Positions 16,370 through 23,536 of a stretch of 64,000 nt of DNA are shown one piece after another; the first letter of the stretch is position 1, and each line of letters opens with the position of its first letter. The DNA comes from Cyclobacteriaceae bacterium. Its GTDB lineage: Bacteria; Bacteroidota; Bacteroidia; Cytophagales; Cyclobacteriaceae. A program made the translations under genes and the position numbers. The notes below the pieces were generated by a model. That model had not been told where the DNA came from. It was given only the letters and a program-made list of their open reading frames with translations, and ran no database searches. The stretch is taken from assembly GCA_028284125.1 (NCBI GenBank), contig JANQSI010000004.1, positions 248,001-312,000 on the forward strand, given 5' to 3'.

Positions 16370-17959
16370 TTATACAGCTCTTGATTCTAACATTGATTTA
16401 GCACACAGTTCTCCGCCAGCGCCCATAATCCCACCCCCGGGATGGGTTCCGGATCCGCACATCCATAGCTTGTTGATTGATGTTTTGTATTTCGCGTATC
16501 CAGCCAAAGGACGCTGGAAGAGTAACTGTTCTAAGGTTAATTCGCCTTGGAAAATATTGCCTTCGGTAAGTCCCATTTGCTGTTCCAAATCCCAAGGCGT
16601 CAACACCTGCTTATACAGGATCATGTCTTTAAGACCAGGGATGTATTCTGCCATGGTATCTACCACTGTGTCTCCGAATGCGTCTCTGTGTTTTGGCCAA
16701 TTTTCTGCACCTTCTTTGATGTGATAGGGAGCGTATTGTACAAAACAGGAAAGAATATGTTTTCCCGGAGGCGCAACACTTGGGTCTGTCAATGACGGGA
16801 TGACCGCATTGATATAAGGCCTAGTAGAGAATTCTCCATATTTAGCCTGATCAAATGCTTTTTCCAAATAGTCAATGCTTGGTGCGATGGCTACATCTCC
16901 TTTTAAGTGTTCACCAACTCCAGGCCTGCAGCTAAATTCAGGAACACGATCAAGCGCTAGGTTCACTTTGCCTGAGCTACCACGCAGTTTGTATCGGTTG
17001 ATTTCTTTCAGCACATCATCTTCCAGATGGTTTTCCCCAACCATCTTCAAATAGGTTCTATTCGGATCAAGATTGGAAATGACCGTTTTGGCTGTCAGTT
17101 CGTCTCCATTTTCCAAAATCACTCCTTGGGCAGTTCCATTTTTTACCAAGACTTGATCAACGCTAGCTTCCGTTCGGATTTCTGCTCCAAAACTTTTGGC
17201 GGCATTGGCACACGCCATGCTGATTCCGCCGGTTCCACCTTTGGAAAACCCCCATGAACGAAATGCTCCATCTAGTTGGCCCATGTAGTGATGAAGCAAA
17301 ACATAGGCGGTGCCTGGCGATCGAACTCCCTGAAAGGTACCAATGATGCCACTTACTGACATAGGTGCTTTCAGTACTTCTGACTCAAACCAGAGATCCA
17401 GAAAATCAAGTGCGCTCATGGTGATGAGCTTCGTATTCAAATGCAAAAGATCAGGTCCCAGGTCTTTGAAGGTTTTTCCTAAGCGGAACAATGCCTTAAG
17501 TTCTTTTGGATGCAATGAAGAAATGTCAGGAGCAGGGTAGTCAATGACTGTCTTAGCCAATTTACCCATATGCGTCATCACTTTGCTGAACTCGGGATAA
17601 ACCTCTGAATCTTTCTTACTGAATCTGGCAATTTCTCTACGTGATCGACTCGGGTCTGCCCAGCGAGCCAAAGAATCTCCATTAGGCAATGGAAGAAAGG
17701 AACAATCCATCGGGATCACTTCATAGCCGTGTTTGGCTAGATTAAGCTCTCGAATGATGTGCGGTCGAAAAAGGCTCACTACATAGGAGGCTACTGAAAA
17801 GGTAAATCCGGGATGTAATTCTTCCGAAACTGCCGCTCCGCCAAGCACATGTCTTTTTTCAAGTACCAAAACTTTTCTGCCGACTTTTGCCAAATAGGCT
17901 GCACAAATCAATCCATTGTGCCCACCTCCAATAATTATCGCATCGTATTTCTGACTCAT
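16370..17959 (-). CDS. PYROXD2/CrtI-like FAD-dependent oxidoreductase, copy A
   Basis: The 529-residue flavoprotein has 'YDAIIIGGGHNGLICAAYLA' at the N-terminus and 'LWMCGSGTHPGGGIMGAGGELCAKSML' at the C-terminus, the two FAD-contacting ends of the CrtI/PYROXD2 family. An 'HPGFTFSVASYVVSLFRPHI' segment after the FAD loop is typical of PYROXD2-type proteins. Its ATG overlaps the stop of the aminomethyltransferase gene by 4 bases (ATGA), and copy B starts 4 bp after its stop, so all four genes are likely one transcript. No signal peptide or clear membrane helix is seen, which indicates a cytoplasmic location. It probably oxidises the operon's substrate or an intermediate; the reaction is not known. 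Confidence 0.87.
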   Translation of the reverse strand: MSQKYDAIIIGGGHNGLICAAYLAKVGRKVLVLEKRHVLGGAAVSEELHPGFTFSVASYVVSLFRPHIIRELNLAKHGYEVIPMDCSFLPLPNGDSLARWADPSRSRREIARFSKKDSEVYPEFSKVMTHMGKLAKTVIDYPAPDISSLHPKELKALFRLGKTFKDLGPDLLHLNTKLITMSALDFLDLWFESEVLKAPMSVSGIIGTFQGVRSPGTAYVLLHHYMGQLDGAFRSWGFSKGGTGGISMACANAAKSFGAEIRTEASVDQVLVKNGTAQGVILENGDELTAKTVISNLDPNRTYLKMVGENHLEDDVLKEINRYKLRGSSGKVNLALDRVPEFSCRPGVGEHLKGDVAIAPSIDYLEKAFDQAKYGEFSTRPYINAVIPSLTDPSVAPPGKHILSCFVQYAPYHIKEGAENWPKHRDAFGDTVVDTMAEYIPGLKDMILYKQVLTPWDLEQQMGLTEGNIFQGELTLEQLLFQRPLAGYAKYKTSINKLWMCGSGTHPGGGIMGAGGELCAKSMLESRAV

Positions 17960-19173
17960 GATTTTTGATTGTTAGGAGTGGAGGTTTTTCGTTCTGGATT
18001 GAAAAATTGCGGTTTACATATTTCTGCTGAAACCGTGTGCCGCTTGTGTTCAACTGTCATTTCAATTTGGACATTCGAACCATATTTTTCATACTTTTTC
18101 TCGATCGTGGCGAGTGCAATGTTCTTTTTCAAAATAGGCGACCAGGTGCCGCTCGTGGCATAACCAATCTGGGTCTCTTTTGATGAATCCGTGTAAATAG
18201 GTATGGAATCGCGCCAAGCGCTACTTCCGATTTCTGGCGGTAGTCCGTGTTTATTATAAAGCTTTTCTATTTCTGGCCAGTTAATGTCAAGACCGACAAT
18301 GCACCAGCTTGAACCTCTTTCTTTTTCGGCTTTCAAAGCCGTTTGGCCATTGAATGGATCTCGATCAAGATTCACTGTCCAGCCGAGCGAAATTTCATAC
18401 GGACTTGACATTCGGTCCTCAATGAGGCAGTGAAGTGCGTTGTAATAATCAACGTCTTTCAAAATTAATCCCGCCTCAACCCGAACCATATCCAGTGCAG
18501 CAATTCCTGCTGGACGAATGTCATAGTTTTTTCCTGCACTCATCAATGAATCCCATAACTTGAGTGCATGCTCGTTTTCAACCCAAAGCTCAAATCCTAG
18601 GTCGCCGGTGTACCCGGTTCTGGAAATGTACATTTCAAATCCTTCTGCTTTCGCTTTTGTCAATCCAAAAAAGGCAAGCTCATCCATTGGAGCATCGCAG
18701 ATCTGTTTCAGGATATCTCTTGATGTGGGACCTTGTAAAGCAAGACCGGCTACTTTTTCAGAAATGTCTTCCAGTTCTACCTTATAGCCCCGAAGGAAAC
18801 GGCTGAACCATGAGAAGCATGGATCGGCTGAAGTAACAAAAAATTCATTTTCATCTCGACGCATCACTGTTCCATCATCGACAACTTTTCCATCTTCTGT
18901 ACACCAGCAGCAATAGGTCACTCTTCCAACCTTAAGTTTTTCAATGTTTCGTACCATTATCCTGGAAAGATATTTTGCCGCATCAGGACCGGTCACTTTG
19001 TACTTAAATAGGGGAGTTACGTCCAGGAGTCCTGCGGCGTTGCGGAAGGCAAAGTACTCGGCATCATGCGGAATTCCATAGGAGCTAGCAGCATAATAGC
19101 CGGCCCATTCCTTCCACTGCATGCTATCACACAGTTCTGAAGTCCTTGGAAAAAAAGGAGTTTTAATTGGCAT
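17956..19173 (-). CDS. GcvT-like tetrahydrofolate-dependent aminomethyltransferase
   Basis: This 405-residue protein is a full-length member of the GcvT/DmdA/sarcosine-oxidase-alpha folate-binding family. 'AAGLLDVTPLFKYKVTGPDA' near the N-terminus, 'GLALQGPTSRDIL' in the middle and 'SRTGYTGDLGFELWV' with the R-TGYTG(D/E)-G-E signature are visible. The C-terminal barrel includes 'IGYATSGTWSPILKKNIALATI'. These proteins move one-carbon units from methylated amines or sulfonium compounds onto tetrahydrofolate. No glycine-cleavage partner (gcvH or gcvP) is nearby, so it is not an ordinary GcvT. As first gene of the operon ahead of two FAD oxidoreductases and a Rieske oxygenase, it probably captures formaldehyde-level or methyl carbon released by the oxidases. 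DMSP demethylase (DmdA) is in the same superfamily but cannot be claimed from sequence alone. Confidence 0.88.
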   Translation of the reverse strand: MPIKTPFFPRTSELCDSMQWKEWAGYYAASSYGIPHDAEYFAFRNAAGLLDVTPLFKYKVTGPDAAKYLSRIMVRNIEKLKVGRVTYCCWCTEDGKVVDDGTVMRRDENEFFVTSADPCFSWFSRFLRGYKVELEDISEKVAGLALQGPTSRDILKQICDAPMDELAFFGLTKAKAEGFEMYISRTGYTGDLGFELWVENEHALKLWDSLMSAGKNYDIRPAGIAALDMVRVEAGLILKDVDYYNALHCLIEDRMSSPYEISLGWTVNLDRDPFNGQTALKAEKERGSSWCIVGLDINWPEIEKLYNKHGLPPEIGSSAWRDSIPIYTDSSKETQIGYATSGTWSPILKKNIALATIEKKYEKYGSNVQIEMTVEHKRHTVSAEICKPQFFNPERKTSTPNNQKS

Positions 19174-19204
19174 AAAAAAGTTGGATTAAGGATTGTTGAA
19201 AACA

Positions 19205-19335
19205 GAAGTCTGGAACGTTGAGATGTAACGTTCCACAACATCACAATCCGGGGATCATGACCCAAGGTAGAGAAGAGATATGCTCGTGCACCTTGATCAT
19301 GAACCAAATGTACAACTTTAATCTAAACCGGATTA
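19205..19335 (-). promoter_or_regulatory. Promoter and structured leader of the Rieske/GcvT operon
   Basis: On the minus strand a TACATTTG box (19305-19312) matches the Bacteroidota -7 consensus TAnnTTTG, giving a leader of about 125 nt. Downstream, an inverted repeat pairs ACCTTGATCATGA (19290-19302) with the near-complement ending 19253. A second, perfect 9-bp inverted repeat TGGAACGTT/AACGTTCCA (19211-19219, 19227-19235) lies 38 bp from the ATG. Outside the first repeat, AATCCGG and CCGGATT (19244-19250, 19328-19334) are also complementary. The second repeat could be an operator or an RNA hairpin. No known riboswitch core was recognised. There is no clear -33 box. Confidence 0.4.
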
Positions 19336-19381
19336 AATAGGACAATCAATCTTGAATAGCTAGATTTTTCATGTACTCAAT

Positions 19382-19591
19382 AACCTTCAACTGATGTTCC
19401 ACAATCTTCAACTAACATTCCTCAATCTTTAATTGATATTCCGGAATCCTCAACTGACACTCCGCAACCTTTAACTGACGCTCCTCAATCCTTAACTGAC
19501 ATGCTACAATCTTCAATTGATATTCCTCAAATGTCAACTAACATTCCGGAATCTTCATCTGACGCTCCTCAATCTTCAATTGATACTCCAT
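19382..19591. repeat. Ten tandem copies of a degenerate 21-bp repeat
   Basis: Ten units of exactly 21 bp begin at 19382, 19403, 19424, 19445, 19466, 19487, 19508, 19529, 19550 and 19571. The plus-strand pattern is AATCTTCAACTGA followed by a variable centre and TCCTC or TCCGG. Weaker copies may flank the array at 19361 and 19592. Units differ by up to about seven bases but never in length. The array fills the intergenic gap between the FAN1 nuclease and the Rieske/GcvT operon. Read on the minus strand it encodes a heptad pattern (E-Y-Q-L-K-I-E type) broken by two TAG codons. There are no spacers, so it is not a CRISPR array. Confidence 0.9.
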
Positions 19592-19617
19592 GGCCATCAT
19601 TTGATATTAATCGACAC

Positions 19618-21189
19618 TCATTGGTAATGTACTTTCAGCACATCCACTTTGATTTTTGATTTAGCCAGGAAATCAAGCCAGAAAAGTTGTTGTGCCGAGA
19701 GGTGATCATTGGGGGATTTGACTTCATAAAATTGATAGTCTGTTTCATTCCATAAAAAGAGGTCTGGAAAGCCAGCGCTGTTTTCCTTCATGTTTTTGGA
19801 CATCTCCAATAGCACTTGTTTTAGACCTTTTAATGGTACTTTTTCGACCATGATCAGTAAAGCTGGTAATAGACTTTCGTGCCAAATCACAAATCGGTTG
19901 GCAATTCCATCTTTTTCATCGTGATACTTTTCGATGTGGGATTGTATGCTTTTTTTGGACTTAAGTGATTTTAACCTTTCTTCCAAAAGGTGCGATCGTG
20001 ATTCAAAAAAAACATCATCGTTGAGGTCCGAAGGTTGTCGTTGTAATGGGTGATGAAAAGAACCATGACTTTCATCAAAGATCTCTTCCCAGAACACTAG
20101 CCCGAAAATTCCGCGCCAGAGAAAATTCTCAGCGTGAAAGCCGTTCCATCCCTTTTCTTCAAAGTAGTCAATGGTTTGTTGTTCTACTTTCAGGTCAGGA
20201 TCTTTCACTATTGAAATTGAAGGGGCTGTCTTTAGCCGCTCAGTCATGCTTCTATTTATTCTAACACCTGAGCGATTCAAGTAATCCGTTGCAAAGGTTA
20301 ATTCTGTCGCGTTTGATGGATTATCCAGAATGGATTTGGCTATTTCCAGCGCTTCTTCTTTTCGGTCCAATTTTTCAAGAATCCTTACTTTTCGTTCTCT
20401 TGACGGATGGCGATCTGTTAGCGAATAATGTTCAAGTGCCAGATTCAATTCCTCAATCTGTTCTAAGTAGTAAGCGATTTTGAGAAGAAGCTTTTCTGCT
20501 GATTTCGCTGATCTAGGGTATTTGAGCCATTCAGTCCACGGGATTTCTTTAATAAATTCTTCCAATGGAAGTTCTGCTTCTTGAACCTCATAAATCATAC
20601 ATCGGAATTGGGAAATATGAAGCACAGAGAGTGCTTCTTCTCGGGATTCAAACCACGGCTTGAATTTCGTTTCATCCAATTTTTCAATTTTCACATTTCC
20701 AACATCTCGGATGACGAAATCTGTCATACGGCCTCTGTAGTAACCAAAAAACAAAAGTTTGATAAACTCTACCTCCTCATTCTTCAATACTTCAGCGATC
20801 TCCTCATTTTCATGAATAATGGGGATATCTGTCTCCGTGAGTTCGAGAAGGATGTCTTCCTTTTTTTGAGATTTTTCCAGGAAATCGAAATGCTTCAGAA
20901 GTTCAGCTTTGGTAAATAGCTTGAACTGTAAAGGGTCACTATTCTCATTTATTCTAATAAAAGATTGGTGAATCAATTCATCTTTCGCACTATGTAAATC
21001 GATTATTTCTGCATAAGATATTTTGTTGATTCGGAAGAAATCACCGCGTCTATTTGAAAACCTTAGATAAAGGCATTTGGCATCTTCGGTCAAATTTCTG
21101 AAAGATTGATAAAAGAGATATTCCGGTTCATCGAGGATGTGTTCATACTGTTTTTCAACAAAGTCGAGCACATAGTTGAAATAATCCAA
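19618..21189 (-). CDS. FAN1-type VRR-NUC DNA repair nuclease
   Basis: This is a bacterial homologue of Fanconi-associated nuclease 1, a structure-specific 5' flap nuclease and exonuclease that can act on interstrand crosslinks. Visible catalytic residues, numbered from the TTG at 21189, are Glu354 ('FHAENFLW'), Asp476 ('FPDLFLW') and Glu489-x-Lys491 ('FYEVKSPNDHLS'), the PD-(D/E)xK core of the VRR-NUC domain. TPR-like helices cover about 225-300. The N-terminus is unusual: the family-typical block 'LPEKYYLDYFNYVLDFVEKQY' begins seven codons upstream of the TTG, and no ATG, GTG or TTG occurs before the in-frame stop at 21250-21252. The true start is therefore either a rare codon (ATA 21208 or ATC) or this TTG, which truncates the block. 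The gene is otherwise intact and stands alone upstream of the 21-bp repeats. Confidence 0.88.
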   Translation of the reverse strand: MDYFNYVLDFVEKQYEHILDEPEYLFYQSFRNLTEDAKCLYLRFSNRRGDFFRINKISYAEIIDLHSAKDELIHQSFIRINENSDPLQFKLFTKAELLKHFDFLEKSQKKEDILLELTETDIPIIHENEEIAEVLKNEEVEFIKLLFFGYYRGRMTDFVIRDVGNVKIEKLDETKFKPWFESREEALSVLHISQFRCMIYEVQEAELPLEEFIKEIPWTEWLKYPRSAKSAEKLLLKIAYYLEQIEELNLALEHYSLTDRHPSRERKVRILEKLDRKEEALEIAKSILDNPSNATELTFATDYLNRSGVRINRSMTERLKTAPSISIVKDPDLKVEQQTIDYFEEKGWNGFHAENFLWRGIFGLVFWEEIFDESHGSFHHPLQRQPSDLNDDVFFESRSHLLEERLKSLKSKKSIQSHIEKYHDEKDGIANRFVIWHESLLPALLIMVEKVPLKGLKQVLLEMSKNMKENSAGFPDLFLWNETDYQFYEVKSPNDHLSAQQLFWLDFLAKSKIKVDVLKVHYQ

Positions 21190-21270
21190 GTAGTATTTCT
21201 CGGGTAATATGATGGGTTGTTTTTCGATGAAATCTGAAAAGTTGAAGATTTAATTGATTACCAAAAATTG

Positions 21271-21297
21271 TACTTTTGCGTTTAAGTACACGTGTAC
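21271..21297 (+). promoter_or_regulatory. -7 box and 12-bp palindrome before the TPR-like gene
   Basis: TACTTTTG at 21271-21278 matches the Bacteroidota -7 consensus TAnnTTTG. A perfect 12-bp palindrome, GTACACGTGTAC, occupies 21286-21297 and directly abuts the ATG at 21298. It would cover the transcription start and the ribosome-binding region, so it could be an operator. It could also form a small hairpin in a very short 5' leader. Confidence 0.45.
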
Positions 21298-22023
21298 ATG
21301 AGAGCTTTTTTAACAATTATTTTATCAACGCTGATCTTTGGGGCATTTTCTCAGAATTTTGTCTCTCCGGGAATCATTGCCTACCATAGTGGGGCTTATG
21401 AACGGACCATTCAGGATATGAACAAGGCATTCCAAACCACAAGAGGAATGGACAGTGAGACACGGGGAAAAGCGTACTATTATCGCGGGATGGCCAGACT
21501 TAATCTGCTAAAAGCTGGTTCTAATTCAGCTGAAATTGGAAATAATCCTTATCAAACAGTGTATGACGATCTCGACCGAGCGGTACTTCTCGATCCGAAA
21601 TGGAATGAGTCTGTAAATACGGAAAAGAGTTTTATCTATAATCAGCTGCTTACTGCTGCCAATCAATCCTATAATCTTGGATACAATGCGGCTACTGAAA
21701 CTGAGGTTAGAAATTATTTTGGAGCTGCCATTTTGAAGTCAACCACTGCAGCAAAAATTAACGACTCTTATGAAGCAAATGCGCTCTTGGGCAAATCTTA
21801 TTTAGCCTTGGGTGATTTCTACGATCAATACATTGATGATGAGAGTCTTCAAAAAAGGGCTATTTCTTCATATGAATCAGCTAAAGAATTCTACGAAAAG
21901 GCACTAGGAATGAACGCAAGATCTTTGGAGAGTATCAAAGCATTGAAGTATATCGCATATCGATTTGGTGACCGAGACAAAGAAGTCTACTATGCGCAGC
22001 TAGAAGCCAGCATTCGCGGTTAA
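21298..22023 (+). CDS. Secreted TPR-like protein of unknown function (241 aa)
   Basis: The start is set at the ATG at 21298 rather than the GTG two codons earlier, because the ATG begins a clean signal peptide (MRAFLTIILSTLIFGAFSQN). The mature protein is helical with several TPR-like pairs: 'AYERTIQDMNKAF', 'GKAYYYRGMARLNLL', 'DDLDRAVLLDPKWNE', 'ANALLGKSYLALGDFYDQY' and 'SYESAKEFYEKALGMNARS'. Such proteins act as periplasmic or outer-membrane scaffolds; no specific role can be assigned. Its stop overlaps by 4 bp the stop of the convergent DadA-like gene. It is divergent from the FAN1 gene. Confidence 0.78.
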   Translation: MRAFLTIILSTLIFGAFSQNFVSPGIIAYHSGAYERTIQDMNKAFQTTRGMDSETRGKAYYYRGMARLNLLKAGSNSAEIGNNPYQTVYDDLDRAVLLDPKWNESVNTEKSFIYNQLLTAANQSYNLGYNAATETEVRNYFGAAILKSTTAAKINDSYEANALLGKSYLALGDFYDQYIDDESLQKRAISSYESAKEFYEKALGMNARSLESIKALKYIAYRFGDRDKEVYYAQLEASIRG

Positions 22024-23216
22024 TTCGAAGAGCTAATCAATTCATTTACGATGTATCCTGTGGCAGGAGCCATGCTTAATCCAACCATGCTGTGGCCGGT
22101 AGCAATGGTTAGGTTTTTGACCTTACTTTTCTCAATAATTGGAATTCCATTGTCCTTCATCGGTCGCCAGCCTGCCCAGGGTTCCATTTCAAATTCGTCA
22201 ATATCAATTTTCAGATATTCACTCGCGGCTCTTTTCAAGGCATCCAATCGACTTTGATTTAGATCCAGATTATAGCCGGCAAATTCCATCGTGCTTCCAA
22301 TTCTAAAACCATTATTCCAAGGAGTCGCAACAACCTTGCGTTCAATCATATAAACGGGGAGATTCAATGGGGATGCTTGTCCGTTTCTTGTGGTTATGTT
22401 GTAGCCTTTGCCAGGGATTACAGGTAATTCAATGTTTAATTTTTTCGCCAGAAGTGGTGAGACTGCACCAGCTGCTAACACGAATTCATCCGCCTCTATT
22501 TCAGCTTCTTCGGTTTTCACAGAAACTAGGCCGGAGTTGCTTTTATTGAACGAGACAACCCGTCCTTTTACATAATTGACACCATTGCTCTCGTTTGCGC
22601 TTCTTATGTCTTTTAATAACTGGCTCGGATTTAACCATCCATCCATCTCCATGATTACGCCACCAGCAATATCTTCTTTCAGATTCGGTTCAAGTGCAAG
22701 AACTTCATCTTTGTTAAGTGCTTTGCTTTCCATATTGAATTGTTTGTGCAATTCAATTTCGTGATCAAAGGAAGGCAATGACTTTTCAGATTTGGCGACA
22801 TAGAGCAGTCCATCTTTTTTCCATTCTGAGCTGTTAGGCTCTTCTTGAAAAAACGCCTCGTATAATTTGAAGCTTTGTTGCAAAATTTCATGACGTGCCT
22901 GGATGGCTTTGTTGACATGTCCAGACTGGGCATATCTCATGAAATTGATAAACCAAAGGATAAACCTTCTGTTTAACTGAGGTTTAATTTTAAGTGGCGC
23001 GTCCTTTTTTCCAAGCCATTTAATACCCTGAAAAATTGCGCTGAAAGAATTAAGTGGGATGATATGGCTAGGTGTTACCAAACCACAATTACCTTCAGAT
23101 GCAGGAGTCATTTCAGGACCATCATCAACAATGGTAACTTGGTGTCCAGATTTTGCTAAATAATAAGCTGAAAACTGTCCAATAATGCCGCCCCCAATAA
23201 TTAAAACCTTCTTCAT
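22020..23216 (-). CDS. DadA-like FAD-dependent D-amino acid dehydrogenase/oxidase
   Basis: This 398-residue flavoprotein starts MKKVLIIGGGIIGQFSAYYL, a GxGxxG FAD-binding motif, followed by 'EGNCGLVTPSHIIPL', the substrate-loop region seen in DadA-type proteins. It ends with 'WAGWRPMKDNGIPIIEKSKVKNLTIATGHSMVGLSMAPATG', the typical C-terminal signature of the DAO family (glycine/sarcosine/D-amino acid oxidases). Members oxidise the alpha-amine of D-amino acids, sarcosine or hydroxyproline and pass electrons to quinone or O2. No racemase or proline-pathway gene is nearby, so the substrate is open. It is convergent with the TPR-like gene, with stops overlapping by 4 bp. Confidence 0.87.
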   Translation of the reverse strand: MKKVLIIGGGIIGQFSAYYLAKSGHQVTIVDDGPEMTPASEGNCGLVTPSHIIPLNSFSAIFQGIKWLGKKDAPLKIKPQLNRRFILWFINFMRYAQSGHVNKAIQARHEILQQSFKLYEAFFQEEPNSSEWKKDGLLYVAKSEKSLPSFDHEIELHKQFNMESKALNKDEVLALEPNLKEDIAGGVIMEMDGWLNPSQLLKDIRSANESNGVNYVKGRVVSFNKSNSGLVSVKTEEAEIEADEFVLAAGAVSPLLAKKLNIELPVIPGKGYNITTRNGQASPLNLPVYMIERKVVATPWNNGFRIGSTMEFAGYNLDLNQSRLDALKRAASEYLKIDIDEFEMEPWAGWRPMKDNGIPIIEKSKVKNLTIATGHSMVGLSMAPATGYIVNELISSSN

Positions 23217-23536
23217 AACATTCCAGAAATAACGGCCGCAATTTATCCGATTCCTCGCATTTTAAATGCAGGATTTTAGTTGGCTTGCACTGAAAAAAAC
23301 AATTGGTTTGGTGACGATTTTAGGATTTCCTGGCACTTTTTTCAACTTGTCTACCGAGTTAATTATCTCGTTCATACGACGAAATGCCTGTTTTAGCGAA
23401 AATTCAACAATTACTTCGTCAATTTGAACCATAAAAGATAAATTTCATCTTGAAATAGTGCTATTTTTGAAGTCTCCCAGCTATTGATTGATTTGTTAAT
23501 CGATTAATTACCACTAATTACATAACCATATCATAC
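23217..23536 (+). promoter_or_regulatory. 320-bp gene-free gap with promoter for the large T9SS protein
   Basis: No ORF is supported here. TATTTTTG at 23462-23469 matches the -7 consensus TAnnTTTG and would give a leader of about 60 nt for the gene at 23537. The leader contains a perfect 12-bp palindrome TTAATCGATTAA (23496-23507). Near the divergent DadA-like gene a small palindrome GCATTTTAAATGC lies at 23257-23269. No clear -33 box was found. Confidence 0.35.

Noticed and set aside
14839-17959. Carotenoid biosynthesis (phytoene desaturase, CrtI) as the role of the two FAD proteins
   Set aside because: The fold matches, but there is no phytoene synthase, cyclase or other crt gene. Both are embedded with a Rieske oxygenase and a folate-type transferase, and their N-terminal segments are of PYROXD2 type.
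17956-19173. Standard glycine cleavage T protein (gcvT), or DMSP demethylase (dmdA)
   Set aside because: No gcvH or gcvP nearby and the context is oxidative. DmdA cannot be separated from other GcvT-like transferases by the motifs visible here.
19174-19340. Glycine riboswitch upstream of the GcvT-like gene
   Set aside because: The conserved glycine-aptamer core segments were not found; only simple inverted repeats are present.
19382-19591. CRISPR array
   Set aside because: The repeats are directly joined with no spacers, are degenerate, and no cas genes are present.
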